A stretch of DNA of 64,000 bases. It comes from Ensifer adhaerens. GTDB lineage: Bacteria; Pseudomonadota; Alphaproteobacteria; Rhizobiales; Rhizobiaceae. Positions 1 through 8,674 of the stretch are shown here, piece after piece (the first letter of the stretch is position 1; each line of letters opens with the position of its first letter). Where the stretch lies: contig NZ_CP083349.1 in NCBI RefSeq assembly GCF_020035535.1, positions 2,604,001-2,668,000 of the forward strand, read 5' to 3'. A program made the position numbers and the translations under genes. A model generated the notes under the pieces. That model was not told the origin of the DNA. It saw only the letters and a list, made by a program, of their open reading frames with translations, and searched no databases.

Positions 1-19
1 AGAGAAAAGGACCTGACGC

Positions 20-235
20 ATGGCCGAAACTGGCACTGTAAAATTCTTCAACACCGACAAGGGCTTTGGTTTCATCAAGCCTGACAACGGTGGTGCAGAT
101 ATCTTCGTACACATTTCCGCAGTCCAGGCTTCCGGCCTGAACGGTCTGACGGAAAATCAGAAGGTGAGCTTCGACACCGAACCGGATCGCCGCGGCAAAG
201 GCCCGAAGGCGGTCAACCTGCAGATCGCCGGCTAA
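20..235 (+). CDS. cspA: Cold-shock protein (CspA family)
   Basis: A 71-residue single cold-shock domain that binds single-stranded RNA or DNA and acts as a cytoplasmic RNA chaperone. The RNP1 motif KGFGFI lies at residues 14-19 and RNP2 DIFVHI at about 27-32, both intact. The length is typical of the family. An AAGG ribosome binding site sits just before the ATG. The 5' untranslated region, where cold-shock control usually lies, is cut off by the window edge. A strong intrinsic terminator follows, so it is probably monocistronic. Rhizobia carry several paralogues, so which csp number this is cannot be told. Confidence 0.95.
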   Translation: MAETGTVKFFNTDKGFGFIKPDNGGADIFVHISAVQASGLNGLTENQKVSFDTEPDRRGKGPKAVNLQIAG

Positions 236-268
236 CGCCGACTTCTGCTGACAGATTCAAAGTTGAAG

Positions 269-294
269 CCCGGCAGACTTGCCGGGTTTTTTTT
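269..294 (+). terminator. Intrinsic terminator of cspA
   Basis: A perfect 7-bp stem (CCCGGCA/TGCCGGG) with a 4-base loop is followed directly by eight T residues. This is a textbook Rho-independent terminator. Confidence 0.92.
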
Positions 295-381
295 GTTCAG
301 GCTCGGTTCAGGCTGCCAGCATTAACTTCCTCTCATCATGAAATCCGGATTGATCCGGTCCATGCGATAGGATTGAAGCTC

Positions 382-828
382 ATGAACAAGTTCATCAAAG
401 CCGCCGTTCTTTCGGTCGCAGCAGCCGCCATCGTCATCCCGACGTTCGGTGTTGCTGAAGCGGGTGGCGGCCACCACCACAACAATGACGACGCATGGGC
501 AGCTGGTGCAGCGGGCCTGGTCGCCGGCGCGTTGATCGGCGGCGCGATTGCCTCGCAGCCCCGTTACAACAGCGGCTACAGCGACCGCGTCTATGTCGAT
601 CCGGAACCGGAATACGATTATTACGAGCCGCGCCCGGTCTACCGCGCCCGTCCCGTCTATCAGGCACGCCCGGTCGTCGTTGACAGCTACGGCGGCGGTT
701 ACCGCTCGCTCGAGCCCTGGACGCCATCCTGGTACCGTTACTGCTCGCAGCGCTACCGCTCGTTCAACCCGGACAACGGCACGTTCCGCGGCTATGATGG
801 TCGCAGCTACTTCTGCACCGCCGGCTGA
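382..828 (+). CDS. BA14K-like exported protein
   Basis: A 148-residue exported protein. It has an N-terminal signal peptide ending near AEA-GGG, then a His-rich patch, a short Gly/Ala hydrophobic segment (about residues 38-55) resembling a membrane or glycine-zipper stretch, a Tyr/Pro/Arg-rich linker, and a C-terminal motif with WYRYCSQRYRSFNP and a second Cys. That ending matches the BA14K family of rhizobial and Brucella envelope proteins, reported as immunoreactive and lectin-like in Brucella. I chose the ATG three codons after a TTG because an AGGA sequence lies 9 bases upstream. The exact role is unknown. Confidence 0.8.
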   Translation: MNKFIKAAVLSVAAAAIVIPTFGVAEAGGGHHHNNDDAWAAGAAGLVAGALIGGAIASQPRYNSGYSDRVYVDPEPEYDYYEPRPVYRARPVYQARPVVVDSYGGGYRSLEPWTPSWYRYCSQRYRSFNPDNGTFRGYDGRSYFCTAG

Positions 829-850
829 CCAAGCGAGCGTCAGAACGAAA

Positions 851-886
851 AAAAAGCGCATGGCTGTCGCGAGCCATGCGCTTTTT
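851..886. terminator. Bidirectional terminator
   Basis: A 15-bp perfect stem (AAAAAGCGCATGGCT and its complement) with a 6-base loop lies between two convergent genes. The A and T tracts at the stem ends let it work in both directions. Confidence 0.9.
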
Positions 887-921
887 GATTCGGGGCTATT
901 GATGCTATTGGCGCGGACCGA

Positions 922-1563
922 TCAGAGCCCGCGCAAATAGGGATTGGTGCGACGTTCCTCGCCGATCTGCCCCCCGGGCCCATGGCCGCAGATGAAACCG
1001 ACAGTGTCACCGAGCGGCAGGATCTTGTCGCGGATCGAATCGAGCAGTTGCTGATGGTTGCCGCCCGGCAGGTCAGTGCGGCCGATCGAACCGTGGAAGA
1101 GCACATCGCCGACATGGGCGAAATTCTGCGCCCGATTGAAGTAGACGACATGGCCCGGTGCGTGGCCGGGGCAATGCAGTACCTCGAAGACATGATCGCC
1201 GAAGGAAACGGTATCACCCTCTTCGAGCCAGCGATCCGGAATGACGTTCTGGACCTTCATTGCGAGGCCAAAGCGCTCGGCCTGGCTCTCCAGCCTTTCA
1301 AGTAGCGGCAGGTCGTCCTTGTGCGGGCCGATGATTTCGAGCCCGAGCGCATCCTTCAATTCCTTGGCGCCGCCGGCGTGGTCGATGTGGCCATGGGTGA
1401 TCCAGATCGCCTTCAGCGTGATGCCATTCTCGCGAACCGTCTGCAGGATGAGATCGACGTCACCACCGGGATCGACGATCACACCTTCCTTGGTGTCGCT
1501 GTCGAACAGCACCGTGCAATTCTGCTCGAAATGGGTAACCGGAATGATGCCCGCCTGTAACAT
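922..1563 (-). CDS. Metallo-beta-lactamase-fold hydrolase (glyoxalase II-like)
   Basis: A 213-residue cytoplasmic hydrolase of the metallo-beta-lactamase superfamily, in the glyoxalase II-like subgroup. The metal-binding signature is THGHIDH with H57, H59, D61 and H62. Later ligands appear as CPGHAPGH, VGDVLF and ICGHGPGG near the C-terminus, so the dinuclear zinc site looks complete. It is shorter than true glyoxalase II (about 255 residues) and lacks that enzyme's long C-terminal helical domain, so hydroxyacylglutathione hydrolase activity is possible but not shown. It stands alone, convergent with the BA14K-like gene. Confidence 0.88.
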   Translation of the reverse strand: MLQAGIIPVTHFEQNCTVLFDSDTKEGVIVDPGGDVDLILQTVRENGITLKAIWITHGHIDHAGGAKELKDALGLEIIGPHKDDLPLLERLESQAERFGLAMKVQNVIPDRWLEEGDTVSFGDHVFEVLHCPGHAPGHVVYFNRAQNFAHVGDVLFHGSIGRTDLPGGNHQQLLDSIRDKILPLGDTVGFICGHGPGGQIGEERRTNPYLRGL

Positions 1564-1730
1564 GTGCGCCTGCCTCTTTAGGATCCGCCGCGGCTTCCTT
1601 CGATCGTCGTCGATAGAAGGTTAAAACGCCTGCAGCACGTCAAAGTTCTATAACGACGAGCGCGCCGACAGGACGCGCTGCGCTGTAGTTCTTCTCCTAT
1701 AGCCGCAATTGGCGCCGGTGACAGCGCCAA

Positions 1731-1910
1731 TCAGCGCAGAACGGCGACTTGGGCAATTGCGGCCTGGCTGGTGGCAGGTTGCGGCACCGGCCATTGCACC
1801 GTCGTCATCAGCAGCGCTGAAATGGCCAGCTCCGCGGCAACGACGATCCGCACCACCGGCTTGAGGCTGCGGGCGGTGAAATTGTTCTGGTCCCGCTGAA
1901 TATCCTGCAT
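1731..1910 (-). CDS. Small single-pass membrane protein
   Basis: A 59-residue ORF with one hydrophobic stretch (VVRIVVAAELAISALLMTTV, about residues 15-34), preceded by a basic segment. It could be an inner-membrane protein or carry an uncleaved signal anchor. The start at ATG 1910 is supported by a purine-rich GAGGGGACGAAG sequence directly upstream. It is divergent from the SH3-domain gene. I do not recognise a family, and it could be spurious. Confidence 0.5.
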   Translation of the reverse strand: MQDIQRDQNNFTARSLKPVVRIVVAAELAISALLMTTVQWPVPQPATSQAAIAQVAVLR

Positions 1911-2057
1911 CTTCGTCCCCTCTCCCGCCGCCTGTTCTCGTTGGCCCATGGGGCACGGCAGCAGCGGGAGAATGTCACGGCGTCACATTTCGTGACGTTC
2001 CCGGGGGAACATCCGCGCGCGCGGAGACGTTTCGCCTGCATCAATAAGAGGAGAAAG

Positions 2058-2684
2058 ATGATGGTGAAGCTTACCCGCCCCCTGTTGCGAGCCGCTGCGG
2101 CCGCGGGTTTGGTGTTGACGGTCGGCATGCCGGCCGCCTTTGCAGCCATGACCGCAACGACAGTCACGGACCTCAACATCCGCACGGGTCCGGGCCCCCA
2201 ATATCCGACCGTTGGCCTCGCGACGCGCGGTAGCACCGCGGTCATCGACGGCTGCATCGAAGGCAGCAAATGGTGCCGCATCGATATCGATGGCGTGCGC
2301 GGCTGGGTCTATGCGCAATATCTGACGACCGACTTCGACGGTTCCGCCGTCGTGGTTCAGGAACGTCGGGCCGACCTGGCTATTCCCGCCGTCACCTATG
2401 AGGCGCAGCCGAACGATCCTGTGATCGTCAGTAGCGGCGACGAATTGATCGGCCCGGTCGAAGAGGTCGATCCGATCGTGCCGCCGGACAATGTGCGCAC
2501 CTACATCACGTCCAACCCTGGCGACACCGTCTATCTCGACGGCGAAGTCGTGGTCGGGGCCGAACTTCCGCAGACCGTCACGGTTCACCGCGTGCCTGAC
2601 TATAGCTACGACTATGTCAGCATCAACGGCCAGCCCGTGCTGGTCGAGCCGGCGACGCGACGCATCGTCTACGTTTACCGATAG
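2058..2684 (+). CDS. Exported SH3b and DUF1236 protein
   Basis: A 208-residue exported protein. The signal peptide ends at about residue 29 (PAAFA-AMTA). Next is a bacterial SH3 domain (about 32-92, with the typical LNIRTGPGPQYPTVG opening and WCRIDIDGVRGWVYAQYL). The C-terminal domain is DUF1236-like, with TVTVHRVPDYSYDYVSING and a final RRIVYVYR. SH3b domains often bind cell-wall peptides, so an envelope role is likely. The start follows AGGAGAAAG; a second ATG is adjacent. A strong hairpin follows the gene. Confidence 0.88.
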   Translation: MMVKLTRPLLRAAAAAGLVLTVGMPAAFAAMTATTVTDLNIRTGPGPQYPTVGLATRGSTAVIDGCIEGSKWCRIDIDGVRGWVYAQYLTTDFDGSAVVVQERRADLAIPAVTYEAQPNDPVIVSSGDELIGPVEEVDPIVPPDNVRTYITSNPGDTVYLDGEVVVGAELPQTVTVHRVPDYSYDYVSINGQPVLVEPATRRIVYVYR

Positions 2685-2693
2685 AACTCGACA

Positions 2694-2719
2694 CTCCGGC
2701 GACCCCGAGGTCGCCGGAG
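2694..2719 (+). terminator. Hairpin terminator after the SH3b/DUF1236 gene
   Basis: A perfect 11-bp stem (CTCCGGCGACC/GGTCGCCGGAG) with a 4-base loop starts 9 bases after the stop codon. The following sequence has only a weak T tract, so termination efficiency is uncertain. Confidence 0.65.
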
Positions 2720-3007
2720 ACTGCTGTTTCTGCGATCCTCCACGCCGTCTGGCGCATGCGCGAATCATCCATTTCATCGGGAAAAGACAGAGAACCGTTC
2801 GTTCCCAACGCTGCGGCGAACCTTCCTCCCCGTCCCGCCAGGCTCGGCCTCCGGTTGAAAGCGAACCATTTCAATAGGCTAAGATCCGGCCCTCCGGCTG
2901 CCATTTCGTTCAAATTGACAATAAATCAGAATAGGCTTCAACCTATCGGTGCCGGCTCATCGGCTTTTAGTGGCCCGTCCACGGCGAGCCACGACACGGA
3001 GGGATCA
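2720..3007. other. Intergenic region with no recognised gene
   Basis: This 288-base stretch has no credible ORF on either strand. It contains a TTGACA hexamer at 2915-2920 and a small inverted repeat ATAGG/CCTAT at 2931-2946, which may belong to the promoter of the downstream small membrane protein. No good -10 box is visible at standard spacing. Confidence 0.4.
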
Positions 3008-3274
3008 ATGGAAGCATTAATGCCTATCATTACCCAGTTGATCGCGGGGGCGGCCGGCGGTAACGCGGCCAGCGCAGTGTTGAAGCAGCAAGCATTCAGT
3101 GTCGTCGCGCGGACCATCGTCGGCGCGATCGGCGGCCTGGGCGGAGGGTTCCTCATTCAGATGCTCGGTGGCGAAGCGGCCGCAACCGGTCTTGCCATGC
3201 AAGCCATCGGCAGCCTCGTTGGCGGCGGCGTGCTCAGCGGCATCGTCGGGCAGTTCCTCGGCAAGGCAGCCTGA
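3008..3274 (+). CDS. Small glycine-rich membrane protein
   Basis: An 88-residue, very hydrophobic Gly/Ala-rich protein. It has two likely membrane segments, around residues 36-55 (IVGAIGGLGGGFLIQML) and 62-84 (AMQAIGSLVGGGVLSGIVG), rich in GxxxG-like patterns that favour helix packing. The ATG follows CGGAGGGATCA, a good ribosome binding site. An intrinsic terminator follows at 3305-3329. I do not recognise its function. Confidence 0.72.
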   Translation: MEALMPIITQLIAGAAGGNAASAVLKQQAFSVVARTIVGAIGGLGGGFLIQMLGGEAAATGLAMQAIGSLVGGGVLSGIVGQFLGKAA

Positions 3275-3304
3275 CCCATCCCACGATCATATCCGTAGCA
3301 AGAC

Positions 3305-3329
3305 AAAAGGCGGCCGGAGGCCGCCTTTT
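3305..3329. terminator. Bidirectional terminator
   Basis: An 11-bp perfect stem (AAAAGGCGGCC/GGCCGCCTTTT) with a 3-base loop lies between the small membrane protein gene and the convergent ilvE. Confidence 0.9.
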
Positions 3330-3355
3330 CTGCATTCGAAAACGTCCCTATGGCG

Positions 3356-4246
3356 TCACTCGGCCGCTGCGGCAACCGGATAGACTTCCTTCATGTAGTC
3401 GTTCATCAGCGTTTCGCAGATCGTCGCCGGCGTGAACCGGTAGGGGCCGATTTCGGATACCGGCGTCACCTCGGCAGCCGAGCCGGTCAAGAAGCATTCG
3501 CTGAAGCCGGAAAGCTCTTCCGGCATGATCGCCCGCTCAACGACCTCGTAGCCGCGGCGTTTGGCAAGCTCGATGACCGTGCGGCGGGTGATGCCGTCGA
3601 GGAAGCAATCCGGAACCGGTGTATGGATGACGCCGTCCTTGACGAAGAAGATGTTGGCGCCCGTCGCTTCGGCCACGCGGCCGCGATAGTCGAGCATCAT
3701 CGCATCCGCATAGCCCTTGGCCTCCGCCGCATGCTTGGAGATGGTGCAGATCATGTAGAGACCGGCGGCCTTGGACTTCGAAGGTGCTGTCTGCGGGTCC
3801 GGGCGGCGATATTCGGCGATATCGAGACGGATACCCTTCAGCTTCTCGGCCGGATTGAAGTAGCTGCCCCACTGCCAGATGGCGATGGCGACGTTGATGC
3901 GGTTGTTCTGCGCCGAAACGCCCATGCTTTCGCTGCCGCGCCAGGCGATCGGCCGCACATAGGCTTCGGAAAAGCCCTGGCGCTTCAGGAGCTCGACGCT
4001 TGCAGCATCCAGTTCTTCCACCGAATAGGGAATCTTGAAGCCGAGGATATCGGCCGACTGATGAAGGCGCTGGTTGTGTTCGTTCAGCTTGAAGATACGT
4101 CCGCCATAGGCGCGCTCGCCTTCGAAGACCGCGCTCGCATAGTGCAGGCCGTGGGTCAGCACATGTACTTTGGCGTCCTTCCATGCCACGAACTCGCCGT
4201 TGAACCAGATCTCTCCGTCCAACTGATCAAAAGGAACCGCTGCCAT
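3356..4246 (-). CDS. ilvE: Branched-chain-amino-acid aminotransferase
   Basis: A 296-residue PLP-dependent class IV aminotransferase. It catalyses the last step of leucine, isoleucine and valine synthesis, moving an amino group from glutamate to the branched-chain 2-oxo acids. Visible features are the N-terminal FNGEFVAWKDAKVHVLTHGLHY, the PLP-lysine region around SKAAGLYM, and EATGANIFFVKDG followed by the typical GITRRTVIELAK segment. The length is normal. It lies divergent from the petP-petR type regulator genes, an arrangement I associate with rhizobia; any regulatory link is inference. Confidence 0.93.
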   Translation of the reverse strand: MAAVPFDQLDGEIWFNGEFVAWKDAKVHVLTHGLHYASAVFEGERAYGGRIFKLNEHNQRLHQSADILGFKIPYSVEELDAASVELLKRQGFSEAYVRPIAWRGSESMGVSAQNNRINVAIAIWQWGSYFNPAEKLKGIRLDIAEYRRPDPQTAPSKSKAAGLYMICTISKHAAEAKGYADAMMLDYRGRVAEATGANIFFVKDGVIHTPVPDCFLDGITRRTVIELAKRRGYEVVERAIMPEELSGFSECFLTGSAAEVTPVSEIGPYRFTPATICETLMNDYMKEVYPVAAAAE

Positions 4247-4515
4247 GGTGTCATCCTCCGGCGCATGTGCGCCATTCTTAGTTGATTATCGTCCTGCTTT
4301 CAGTTTATCGGCAAACTGATTGAGGGAAAATTCAATTTCGTGATTTTGGATTTGCGATCGGAACGGCGCGGCATATCCTCTCAAGGTGTTGCCAACGCCA
4401 AATGTCTCGCTTACCGAGCAAGGACGCTAACGGTGCGGTAAAAATATGTCAATAAAGCTGACGTATTTTTCCGAATGTTTCGCAAGTTGCAATCTGGCTG
4501 AAAGGAAATGACCGC

Positions 4516-4992
4516 GTGGCCGGCCAATCCAAAGAGAACACCCGGTATCTCACCGATGCCGCCGCCGATGATGACACGATCGATTTCGAGATCATTGAGC
4601 TGCTCTTCTTCGCCTATCGCGACTTCACCTCCGATCCCGACGCCATTCTGGAAAAGAGCGGCTTCGGGCGGGCGCATCACAGGGTCGTCCACTTCGTCGA
4701 CCGTGAGCCGGGCATGACCGTCGCCAACCTTCTGGACACGCTGAAGATCACCAAGCAAAGCCTTGCCCGCGTGCTCAAGCAATTGATCGATTCGGGCTAT
4801 ATCCGCCAGGAGACCGGCCCTGAAGACCGGCGCCAGCGGATGCTCTATACAACCGAGGAAGGTCAGGCGCTCGCGCGTGCACTGGCCGAGCCACAGTCCC
4901 GCCGCATAGCGGATGCATTGGCAAGAACGGGTCCGGGCGCGCGGGAGACGGTCAAACGCTTTCTCGCCGGAATGAAGAACGCCGCAGACTGA
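4516..4992 (+). CDS. petP: MarR-family regulator (PetP-like)
   Basis: A 158-residue winged-helix regulator. The MarR core covers about residues 25-145. The recognition-helix region TVANLLDTLKITKQSLARVLKQLID is followed by the wing (IRQETGPEDRRQRMLYTTEEG). The gene lies 56 bases before an OmpR-type response regulator, which matches the petP-petR pair described in Rhodobacter capsulatus and found in rhizobia. I chose the GTG at 4516; the ATG at 4508 is in another frame. Probable role: transcriptional control together with the response regulator, target unknown. Confidence 0.82.
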   Translation: MAGQSKENTRYLTDAAADDDTIDFEIIELLFFAYRDFTSDPDAILEKSGFGRAHHRVVHFVDREPGMTVANLLDTLKITKQSLARVLKQLIDSGYIRQETGPEDRRQRMLYTTEEGQALARALAEPQSRRIADALARTGPGARETVKRFLAGMKNAAD

Positions 4993-5048
4993 CACGAGGC
5001 CCCACCGCCGGCAGGCGGCGCGGGAGCCTGGAACTTGGGAAGCGTGGA

Positions 5049-5750
5049 ATGACGACAAAAGCGACTGTCTCGGACGATGCGGCTCACCTTCTGGTCGTTG
5101 ACGACGACCGACGCATCCGCGACCTCCTCAACCGCTATCTGGTCGACCAGGGATTTCGGGTAACGACCGCGTCGGACGCGGACGAGGCGCGGCGCAAGCT
5201 CGTCGGCCTCGATTTCGACCTTCTGATCGTCGACGTTATGATGCCGGGCGAAAGTGGCATCTCGCTTACCCATAGCCTCCGGCAGATCAAGACCGTGCCG
5301 ATCCTGATGCTGACGGCGCTGGCGGAATCCAATTCCCGCATCGAAGGTCTCGAAGCCGGCGCGGATGACTATCTGTCGAAGCCTTTCGAGCCGCGCGAAC
5401 TGGTGCTGCGCATCAACAATATCCTGCGCCGCAACCAGCCCGCCCAGACGCCCAAGGTCGACCAGGTGATCTTCGGTCCCTACACCTTCTCGGTGGTGCG
5501 CAAGGAACTCAGGCGCGGCGCCGATCACATCCGCCTCACCGACCGCGAGCAGGAGATCATGACGCTCTTTTCGCAGCGCGCCGGCGAGACCATCCCGCGC
5601 CACGAGCTGATCGGCGACGATGCCGAGGTCGGCGAGCGAACGATCGACGTGCAGATCAATCGCCTCCGGCGCAAGATCGAGGACGATCCGTCCAATCCCG
5701 TCTGGCTACAGACGGTGCGTGGTATCGGCTATCGGTTGAGCGTGGACTGA
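5049..5750 (+). CDS. petR: OmpR-family response regulator (PetR-like)
   Basis: A 233-residue two-component regulator. The receiver domain (about 13-125) has acidic pocket D18-D20, phosphoacceptor D62 in LLIVDVMMPG, and K111 in LSKPFE. A winged-helix DNA-binding domain (about 135-232) ends with RRKIEDDP and the typical VRGIGYRL. It sits between the MarR gene and a histidine kinase gene, its presumed partner. PetR in R. capsulatus was linked to cytochrome bc1 expression; whether that holds here is unknown. Confidence 0.9.
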   Translation: MTTKATVSDDAAHLLVVDDDRRIRDLLNRYLVDQGFRVTTASDADEARRKLVGLDFDLLIVDVMMPGESGISLTHSLRQIKTVPILMLTALAESNSRIEGLEAGADDYLSKPFEPRELVLRINNILRRNQPAQTPKVDQVIFGPYTFSVVRKELRRGADHIRLTDREQEIMTLFSQRAGETIPRHELIGDDAEVGERTIDVQINRLRRKIEDDPSNPVWLQTVRGIGYRLSVD

Positions 5751-5782
5751 GATGGCAGCCCTTTCGATGAGTACGGCGTCCC

Positions 5783-7165
5783 ATGGCAAGCTTTGATGGC
5801 ATAGAGCGCGGAGCGGCAGGCTCCAGCGACAATGCCTGGAGGCGCTTCACGCGTTGGCTGCGCCGCCGCCTGCCCATGGGTCTTTATGCCCGTTCGCTGC
5901 TCATCGTCATCATCCCGATGGTGCTGCTGCAATCGGTCGTCGCCTTCATCTTCATGGAGCGCCACTGGCAACTGGTGACGCAGCGCCTTTCAGCCGCCGT
6001 CACCGGCGACATCGCCGCGATCGTCGATCTCATCGATACCTTCCCCGACGACCGCAACATCGCCGAGATCATCCGCATCGCCCGCGATCAGCTCGATCTC
6101 AGTATTTCCGTCGAACCGCCTGGCGAACTGCCGCCGCCGCGGCCAAGCCCGTTCTTCGAAATCCTCGACCAGATCCTCGGCGAAGAGATCTCCAACCAGG
6201 TCCGCCGCCCCTTCTGGATCGATACGGTCGGCAACTCCAAGCTCGTCGAGATCCGCATCAAGCTCGACGATGGCCGCATCCTGCGGGTCTATGCCCGGCG
6301 TAACCAGGCCTATGCCTCCAACACCCACATCTTCCTCGTCTGGATGGTGGCCGCATCGCTGGTGCTCCTGACGATCGCGATCCTGTTCCTGCGCGGCCAG
6401 ATCCGGCCGATCCTGGCGCTGACCAAAGCGGCCGAAAGCTTCGGCAAGGGCCAGAAGATCGACGACTTCGCACCGCGCGGTGCCGACGAGATCCGCCGCG
6501 CCGGCCTCGCCTTCATCCTCATGCGCGAGCGCATCGAGCGCCAGATCGAGCAGCGGACGGCGATGTTGACCGGCGTCAGCCATGATCTTCGAACCATTCT
6601 TACCCGCTTCAAGCTGCAGTTGGCGCTCGCCGGCAACAACCCGGATCTCGAGGGCCTGAACCAGGACGTCGAGGATATGCAGAACATGCTGGAAGGGTAC
6701 CTTGCCTTCGCTCGCAGCGAAGCAGAGGAAGATGTCGGCCAGCTGAAACTCAGCGACCTGATGACCCGGCTCGCCGCGGAAGCCGAACTGCTCGGCAAGA
6801 CCCTGACCACATCCATCGAGGGGGAAGACGAGATCCGCGTCCGGCCAAACGCGTTCACCCGTCTCGTCGCCAACATCGCCTCGAACGCCTATCGCTACGC
6901 CAACACCGTCCGCATCGATGCGCGCCACAGTGCCAAGTGGCTGACCATCACCGTCGACGATGACGGTCCGGGCATTCCCGAACGATCGCGCGAGGACGTG
7001 TTCAAGCCGTTCTTCCGCCTCGACGAGGCGCGTAATCTCGACAGTTCCGGCACCGGACTTGGTCTGGCGATCGCCCGCGACATCGCCCGCAGCCATGGCG
7101 GCAACGTCACCCTCGGCGAAAGCCCGCTCGGCGGCCTGCGCGCCACGGTGCGCGTGCCGGCTTGA
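5783..7165 (+). CDS. EnvZ-type sensor histidine kinase
   Basis: A 460-residue inner-membrane kinase. It has a first membrane segment at about residues 37-58, a periplasmic domain to about 180, a second membrane segment at about 183-205, then HAMP, and a dimerisation/phosphoacceptor domain with H267 in GVSHDLRT. The ATPase domain has an N box near VANIASNAYRYA, a G1 box DDDGPGIP and a G2 box GTGLGLAI, so all catalytic boxes are present. It starts 32 bases after the response regulator gene and is very likely its cognate kinase. The start codon has no strong ribosome binding site. Confidence 0.9.
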   Translation: MASFDGIERGAAGSSDNAWRRFTRWLRRRLPMGLYARSLLIVIIPMVLLQSVVAFIFMERHWQLVTQRLSAAVTGDIAAIVDLIDTFPDDRNIAEIIRIARDQLDLSISVEPPGELPPPRPSPFFEILDQILGEEISNQVRRPFWIDTVGNSKLVEIRIKLDDGRILRVYARRNQAYASNTHIFLVWMVAASLVLLTIAILFLRGQIRPILALTKAAESFGKGQKIDDFAPRGADEIRRAGLAFILMRERIERQIEQRTAMLTGVSHDLRTILTRFKLQLALAGNNPDLEGLNQDVEDMQNMLEGYLAFARSEAEEDVGQLKLSDLMTRLAAEAELLGKTLTTSIEGEDEIRVRPNAFTRLVANIASNAYRYANTVRIDARHSAKWLTITVDDDGPGIPERSREDVFKPFFRLDEARNLDSSGTGLGLAIARDIARSHGGNVTLGESPLGGLRATVRVPA

Positions 7166-7220
7166 CCTTCTCGCATTGATGGGTGACTGCTCGCGGGAGA
7201 CCGGGCAGAGGGAGTGCGCT

Positions 7221-7724
7221 GTGGCGAACGTTATCGATTGGAACGACTGGGAAAGACGACTGGCCGAGCTCTGGGCCGCCTTAGACACCGTCGACGGCGA
7301 AACCTTCATCGCCCGGATCGAGGCGCTCGCATCCGAACTTCCGACAGATCACGCCATCGGCCTCTTCGAACGAGCTTCGGCGCAGGATTCAACCGGCCAT
7401 GAGACGCAAGCCGAGCCGCTGTATCGGCAGGCGCTGAAAAACGGTCTCACGGGCATTCGCCGGCGGCGCGCCGCGATCCAGCTCGCCAGCACTCTGCGCA
7501 ATCTCGGCCGCGCCGATGAGGGCATCGCATTGCTCAGCGCCGAGCAGGCCCAGCCCTCGGATGAACTCGACGATGCGGTCGCCGCGTTCCTGGCCCTGTG
7601 CCTGGTCGATGCCGGTCGCGCGCAGGAGGCGGCCGCACTTGCGCTCGGCAGCCTGTCGCGCCACCTCCCCCGCTACAATCGTTCGCTCAAGTGCTACGCG
7701 GAGGCGTTGCTGGCAGACCAGTAA
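7221..7724 (+). CDS. Tetratricopeptide-repeat protein
   Basis: A 167-residue, mostly helical protein with TPR-like repeats. Examples are AIGLFERASAQDSTGHETQAEPLYRQAL (split here across two helices) and LASTLRNLGRADEGIALLSAE. It resembles the small TPR_5-type proteins. There is no signal peptide, so it is probably cytoplasmic and acts through protein-protein contact. The GTG start follows GAGGGAG. It begins 55 bases after the kinase gene and is probably co-transcribed. Function unknown. Confidence 0.75.
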   Translation: MANVIDWNDWERRLAELWAALDTVDGETFIARIEALASELPTDHAIGLFERASAQDSTGHETQAEPLYRQALKNGLTGIRRRRAAIQLASTLRNLGRADEGIALLSAEQAQPSDELDDAVAAFLALCLVDAGRAQEAAALALGSLSRHLPRYNRSLKCYAEALLADQ

Positions 7725-7727
7725 GCG

Positions 7728-8300
7728 TTAGCGCTGATAGATCGAGGTCAAGCCGCGTCGTTCGTTGAAGCGATGCCAGGCATCGATGCGTCGCGGATGG
7801 CGTGCACGCATGACATCGAGCGGGGCGAGCAGCCGACCTTCGCACCCAAGCGCTGTATCGAGGATTTCGATGATCCGCCGGTTCGGCCAGGGCTTGCGGG
7901 TAATCGTCAGCAGCGCCCGGAAGGCCTCATCCTCACGGCCAGCACCGAGCTGGTGGGCGATCAGTCCATAGGCAAAGGCAGTGGAACGGCTGACACCTGC
8001 GTGGCAATGAACGAGGATGCGGCTCGAAGCATCCTCGGCTGCAGGGCGCATCGTCTCGAACACTTCCAGCACCAGATCGGGGAAATGCTCGGTAGCGGTC
8101 GGGTTTTCCTGGTCGCGCATGCGCACGATCCGGTGGCTTGCGTGAGTGATGACGGGAACGTTGGCATCCGGCAGTTCCGGATCGAGCAGCGAGAGCACGT
8201 GGCTCGCGCGCCAATCGCGCGCGGCATCGACGGCGCGCCACAGGCAGGAAACCTTGACGCGCTCGGGGATCACTTCGAATGCAATGTTCATTGGGATCAC
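7728..8300 (-). CDS. Protein tyrosine/dual-specificity phosphatase-like protein
   Basis: A 190-residue cytoplasmic phosphatase-like protein with the CX5R signature [11 protein letters not shown] (catalytic Cys at residue 99, Arg at 105). An upstream acidic residue in MRDQENPT may serve as the general acid. The P-loop type is that of dual-specificity and tyrosine phosphatases; the substrate is unknown. The GTG start overlaps the stop codon of csaA by GTGA, so the two genes are translationally coupled. An ATG three codons later (8291) is the alternative start. Confidence 0.82.
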   Translation of the reverse strand: MIPMNIAFEVIPERVKVSCLWRAVDAARDWRASHVLSLLDPELPDANVPVITHASHRIVRMRDQENPTATEHFPDLVLEVFETMRPAAEDASSRILVHCHAGVSRSTAFAYGLIAHQLGAGREDEAFRALLTITRKPWPNRRIIEILDTALGCEGRLLAPLDVMRARHPRRIDAWHRFNERRGLTSIYQR

Positions 8301-8638
8301 ATCAGTTTTTTGCCGTTGGGGACCGGCCGTTCGGTGGCCGCCAGCACGATCGCGCCGGCCTCGTCTTCAAAGCCCAGGGTCAGCACTTCGGAGCGGACAG
8401 GCCCGATCTGGCGCGGCGGAAAATTGACAACGCCCAACACCTGCCGCCCGACGAGATCTTCCGGGCGATAGTGCACCGTGATTTGGGCTGATGACTTTTT
8501 TATGCCGATCTCCGGGCCGAAATCGATTTTCAGCTTGAAGGCCGGCTTGCGCGCCTCCGGAAAAGGCTCAGCCTCGACGATCGTGCCCACGCGAATGTCG
8601 ACGCGCTCGAAATCAGCAAATTCAATAGTCTCGGCCAT
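8297..8638 (-). CDS. csaA: tRNA-binding-domain chaperone CsaA
   Basis: A 113-residue single OB-fold tRNA-binding domain, as in CsaA and the C-terminus of methionyl-tRNA synthetase. The sequence runs through [36 protein letters not shown] and [23 protein letters not shown], all typical. CsaA acts as a chaperone for protein export in Bacillus; in alphaproteobacteria the role is less clear. The length is normal. It is upstream of, and overlaps, the phosphatase gene. Confidence 0.93.
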   Translation of the reverse strand: MAETIEFADFERVDIRVGTIVEAEPFPEARKPAFKLKIDFGPEIGIKKSSAQITVHYRPEDLVGRQVLGVVNFPPRQIGPVRSEVLTLGFEDEAGAIVLAATERPVPNGKKLM

Positions 8639-8674
8639 TACAATTCCCTTTGTGAAAAGTCGCTGCCGCCGGAT

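Noticed and set aside
5990..7309. A 439-codon minus-strand open frame opposite the histidine kinase gene
   Set aside because: Antisense shadow; all kinase boxes are on the plus strand.
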